From positions 124,001 through 188,000 of the forward strand of contig NZ_CP157744.1 of the NCBI RefSeq assembly GCF_030717995.2: a stretch of 64,000 bases of DNA, given 5' to 3'. The notes under the pieces were generated by a model. That model had not been told where the DNA came from. It did no database searches and saw only the letters and a program-made list of their open reading frames with translations. The DNA is from Methylomarinum sp. Ch1-1 (GTDB lineage Bacteria > Pseudomonadota > Gammaproteobacteria > Methylococcales > Methylomonadaceae). Made by a program: the position numbers and the translations under genes. This document shows positions 61,130 to 64,000 of this stretch, one piece after another. Numbering within the stretch: position 1 is the stretch's first letter; the number at the start of each line of letters is the position of its first letter.

Positions 61130-62262
61130 CTCTCTTCTTCCAGGTTCTCTTTATGTTTTTTGAGAGCGGATTTTTTGTACTCTCGGTTACTCCAGCCTTG
61201 TTGAACTAGATCCTCGAGATTGCGATAGCCTCTAGCCATTGCTTCGGCCTCAACAATGTCGATAATTTCATCAAAACCCTTTAGGCCATCTTTAACCAAC
61301 ATATCATAAGCCATCTTGAACCATCTCTTCATAATAGTACCGGTATCACGTCCGTCAACCCAAGTTTTAGGCGCGGCTTTACCGACACCAAAAAAACAAC
61401 TTGCCACATCGTGACGAAGTGATTGACCAAAGCGCTGACGATACGGACCCTTCATAAGTTCAAAGACTTGTTCATAAGTCGGATAAGCTGGGCAGGGATT
61501 CATTTCTGGGAAGCTATTAATACCTCTCGCCAGCAATGCCAATGTGGTCTGAACAGGCATTTTGGCCCGCTCTCCCCGCACATGCCATGATTGAAACGAA
61601 GCCCCCAGGACCCAAACGATATCCAGCTGAGAAAAATTTAGGAATTCCCGAGTCCTTTGAATAAAGGATCCATCCACCGGATTACCGCCATAAGGCACCT
61701 CTACCCGACCGGTTTTTTCAAATTGTTCTTTGATAGGCAGTAAGTAATTCCTATTTTGCCATCCTTTTTTACACAATTCTTCAAAGTCTTTGTAGCCGCG
61801 CTGCATAGCCTCTTTTTGAACAATGTCGATGATAGCGTTGTAGCCAGCCATTTCTTTTTGTTGGATCATGTTATGCATAAACAAGAACCAGCGCGACATT
61901 AACGGACTATTTTCATGTCCTACCGACCAGCTATGACCCGCCCATTTTCCTACGCCACAGATAGTACCCATTTTGGTATGCGCCAACTTTTTGTTTCCGT
62001 TGATCATTTTATGGTACGGATTCATGAGCTGATATACCTCGTCATAATCTGGATAGTGAGGCAAAGGGGCGCGTGTTGGATCATTTAGAAATCCACGAAC
62101 TAAAAAGGCAAGCGGTGTTTGCACAGGCAATACAGAATCCTCACCTGTCACTCGCCAACTATGCATTGAGGCGCCTAGCATCCAGGTGCAATCAAGTTGG
62201 CCGATTGCCATAAACTCTTTAAGTTTTTGGATGTCAGCACCACATATTGGATTATGGGCCAT
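61087..62262 (-). CDS. Hypothetical protein with internal duplication, 391 aa
   Basis: Two tandem ~185-residue repeats: repeat 1 (~8-195) has LDCTWMLGASMHSWRVTGE...VQTPLAFLVRGF and repeat 2 (~200-380) LDIVWVLGASFQSWHVRGE...VQTTLALLARGI, with later pairs ICGVGKWAGHSWSVG / FFGVGKAAPKTWVDG and GYKDFEELCKKGWQNRNY / GYRNLEDLVQQGWSNREY. Each has a helix-turn-helix-like start. The last ~14 residues overlap the fic remnant in another frame. Family not recognised; DNA binding is a possibility only. Confidence 0.7.
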   Translation of the reverse strand: MAHNPICGADIQKLKEFMAIGQLDCTWMLGASMHSWRVTGEDSVLPVQTPLAFLVRGFLNDPTRAPLPHYPDYDEVYQLMNPYHKMINGNKKLAHTKMGTICGVGKWAGHSWSVGHENSPLMSRWFLFMHNMIQQKEMAGYNAIIDIVQKEAMQRGYKDFEELCKKGWQNRNYLLPIKEQFEKTGRVEVPYGGNPVDGSFIQRTREFLNFSQLDIVWVLGASFQSWHVRGERAKMPVQTTLALLARGINSFPEMNPCPAYPTYEQVFELMKGPYRQRFGQSLRHDVASCFFGVGKAAPKTWVDGRDTGTIMKRWFKMAYDMLVKDGLKGFDEIIDIVEAEAMARGYRNLEDLVQQGWSNREYKKSALKKHKENLEEESTQKSASTRLGHTG

Positions 62263-62458
62263 TACTACACCTCTGCAAAAAAATAATCTGTATAAAAGAA
62301 AAATTGGCTTTTAATTGAGTGGCTTACAGCCAAATAAATTTATGTGCTATAGGATATATAAAAATTATAAATAATTCAATAAAATTTGGTAATCTTCTTA
62401 TGTTAGATTACAATATTTGCTGTTGACTAATTATGGATTTTTTTAACGAGAGGCTTTT
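62263..62458. promoter_or_regulatory. AT-rich divergent promoter region
   Basis: About 196 AT-rich bases between divergent genes. TTGACT at 62421 with no clear -10 is one candidate for the rightward gene. No operator dyad recognised. Confidence 0.35.
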
Positions 62459-63076
62459 ATGGCTAATATTGCTATTACCACTTATGACATCATTAAAGAC
62501 GCCTCAGTAAAGCAAGTCAGTGAGCTTTTTTCACTTCCGCTTCCCGACGGAAGAGAGCCGCCTAAAGGGCTTTTGACGTGCCTATACGGCACCAGAGATA
62601 CCATTGCCTCATTGCAAAACGGACACATTTTGGCGCGAAAAATGGGCGGCAATTTGTTCCGCACAGATATGCTTATTGACGTAGGCGAAAGCTCCTTTGC
62701 TCGCCATAAATTAGAGGATGCGGCTAACTTAATCTTTTTAAACACATCCCGAATGAATAACGCTCTTGAAGAGAAAGTATTGCAGCTATTGGGATTGCCA
62801 GCAGAAAAAGATTTGAGTGACTACATCAATCAAGATGTATCAATTATCAATAAAATTTTTGATTTGGATTTATTTGAAAATTTGACGGCCGTTATTTGGC
62901 CTGCCAAGTGGAAAGACAGCAAAAAATTACAAATGGCGGCCGTCAAGGATCTTTCTAAAATCAAACTCAATAAGAACTTTACTGCTCGTCATAATAAAGA
63001 TGAGCCTGACGAATACGTTATAGACCTATTCAAAATTCATACTGAACTTAATGCGGAAATCCATAAAACCACTTAA
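62459..63076 (+). CDS. Hypothetical protein, 205 aa
   Basis: MANIAITTYDIIKDASVKQV... starts behind GAGAGGC, a reasonable ribosome site. A soluble alpha/beta protein with segments IASLQNGHILARKMGGN and HKLEDAANLIFLNTSRMNNALEEKV. No motif I can name. Confidence 0.62.
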   Translation: MANIAITTYDIIKDASVKQVSELFSLPLPDGREPPKGLLTCLYGTRDTIASLQNGHILARKMGGNLFRTDMLIDVGESSFARHKLEDAANLIFLNTSRMNNALEEKVLQLLGLPAEKDLSDYINQDVSIINKIFDLDLFENLTAVIWPAKWKDSKKLQMAAVKDLSKIKLNKNFTARHNKDEPDEYVIDLFKIHTELNAEIHKTT

Positions 63077-63094
63077 GGAGCGCCTCTCTTTGCC

Positions 63095-63262
63095 ATGAAT
63101 ATGTTACCGGCGGGGTTAGCCAAATTTGGAGCGATGTCCTCCGCGGCCGGCTTTACCGCGCTATTCCGCCGGATCGCAATAAAGCATGCCGCCGCCTAAG
63201 AGAGAGCTGGATGTGATTGAAAGGTTCGCACGAACCTATTGTGTTAAGCGGCTATTCTAATA
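63095..63262 (+). pseudogene. Relic 3' end of a family-2-like tnpB and its right end
   Basis: Reads NMLPAGLAKFGAMSSAAGF..., parallel to NILTAGLAGCGATYPQAA at the end of the intact family-2 TnpB, followed by hairpin AGGTTCGCACGAACCT and a TGTGTTAAG stretch like the family-2 right end. Only the last ~15 codons are recognisable. Confidence 0.65.
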
Positions 63263-63273
63263 GGTTAAAAGCA

Positions 63274-63969
63274 TCAGCTTTTTTGTGTCAAGTCCCATAA
63301 ATACCCCTGACCAAGCTTGGCCCCCAAGGACATTGCGAGTTTAAGGTCTTCCTCATTTTCAACCCACTCGATTACCACCTGAGATAGTCCGATGTACATC
63401 TGAACATGGCGCATTAGAACATCCCTGATGCGTTTGTCTTTTCGTGCTCGATGAAATATTCCTCCGTCTATTTTTACAAAATCAGGAGCTAGCATAGAAA
63501 ATCGACGCAATCCGTCGTCACCTGACCCCATATCGTCAAAGGCGATTTGAAAACCATGCAAATCGCGCAATTGTTCTAAGTTTCTAACCGCTTCCAATAT
63601 TTCGTGTTTTAGATAATGGGTTCTTAAATACGTATCCCGATGCTCTGTCCATTCAATGACAATAGGCATCCCTTTCATTTTTGCAGAACTCTCAATGACT
63701 TCTGAGTCCAACAAATGCTTGGTATCATAATTAATTGAAATCCATTCAAGGTCGTTCTGCTTTAAAAAGACTTCAATATAACCAGGCACCTTGTCATACC
63801 AATCTCGCCATTCTTTAGCGCTACTTGGAAATCTTCGGGCGCGACAAAGCAATTCAGCCCCAATTTGCTTTCCTGTTCGCATATCAACAATGGGCTCCAA
63901 GACAGGAGCAAATAATTCGGATTGCACAACTTTCATTGCTTCAAAGACCTTTTTTTGATGGTCCTGCAA
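63274..63969 (-). CDS. EAL-domain cyclic-di-GMP phosphodiesterase
   Basis: 231 residues, a single EAL domain without sensor or membrane parts. The signature reads GAELLCR (ELL variant of EAL), then ISINYD, IVIEWTE, AFDDMGSG (the DD pair), FVKIDGGIF, IEWVENEEDL and LGQGYLW. The catalytic E, N, E, DD, K, E and Q positions appear kept, so activity is plausible. A stand-alone plasmid EAL protein could lower host c-di-GMP. The start is the ATG at 63969 or one at 63934. Confidence 0.88.
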   Translation of the reverse strand: MQDHQKKVFEAMKVVQSELFAPVLEPIVDMRTGKQIGAELLCRARRFPSSAKEWRDWYDKVPGYIEVFLKQNDLEWISINYDTKHLLDSEVIESSAKMKGMPIVIEWTEHRDTYLRTHYLKHEILEAVRNLEQLRDLHGFQIAFDDMGSGDDGLRRFSMLAPDFVKIDGGIFHRARKDKRIRDVLMRHVQMYIGLSQVVIEWVENEEDLKLAMSLGAKLGQGYLWDLTQKS

Positions 63970-64000
63970 AAATCATTAGTCAAAGGATATTTACATCATT

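Overview
The window looks like part of a large conjugative plasmid, or a plasmid-like integrative element, from a gammaproteobacterium. Three things point there: a Dot/Icm-type (type IVB, IncI-like) transfer gene set, a type I-F CRISPR repeat, and a block of plasmid-borne replication genes (Rep helicase, DnaG primase, DnaQ exonuclease, RNase HI). The host genus cannot be fixed from sequence alone. No tRNA or rRNA was seen.

Layout. 1-15.7 kb is DNA-metabolism backbone: rnhA, a HerA-like ATPase, rep, dnaG and dnaQ, with several unrecognised genes between them. 15.8-19.2 kb holds a solitary CRISPR-like repeat, an AbiE remnant broken by a TnpB element, and the C-terminal half of a nucleotidyltransferase gene. 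19.17-30.74 kb is one composite transposon: two direct ISL3-family copies flanked by an 8-bp target duplication (ATAAATAC). It splits the nucleotidyltransferase gene in frame. Its cargo includes a HIT-HNH pair and a compact four-gene membrane operon (4-TM coiled-coil protein, anchored vWA-like protein, MotA-like and MotB-like proteins), and these six genes are bracketed by a 31-bp direct repeat. 31.16-31.6 kb is an orphan type I-F CRISPR array with no cas genes. 32.0-32.6 kb is higBA. 34.2-40.6 kb holds dotA and, beyond its 3' end, a tandem array of convergent cassettes, each with a ~121-aa gene facing a dotA 3'-end copy. 42.3-58.6 kb carries the rest of the transfer region: icmV-like, ardC-like, icmW-like, a lytic transglycosylase, dotL and dotM, with several unknown genes. 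58.8-61.1 kb is a fic gene split by a second TnpB family. 61-64 kb has an internally duplicated unknown protein, another unknown gene and an EAL-domain protein.

Mobile RNA-guided elements are unusually dense. There are four near-identical copies of one TnpB element (three of exactly 1325 bp, one truncated at its left end), one copy of a second TnpB family, three IscB elements with upstream omega-RNA regions, and several remnants of each. No TnpA transposase is present. Insertion junctions can be read directly: TnpB family 1 sits after TTCAT without duplication, and the three IscB copies end against NTTCR.

Four points deserve most attention. First, the dotA-tail/small-gene cassette array looks like a store of paired variable ends, plausibly for entry exclusion or another recognition function. 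Second, the leader-proximal CRISPR spacer encodes a DotA peptide with mostly synonymous differences from the dotA in this window, suggesting the array targets related conjugative plasmids. Third, the direct-repeat-bounded six-gene block inside the composite transposon is a candidate undescribed defence-like system. Fourth, the element junctions define guides and adjacent motifs for two OMEGA families.
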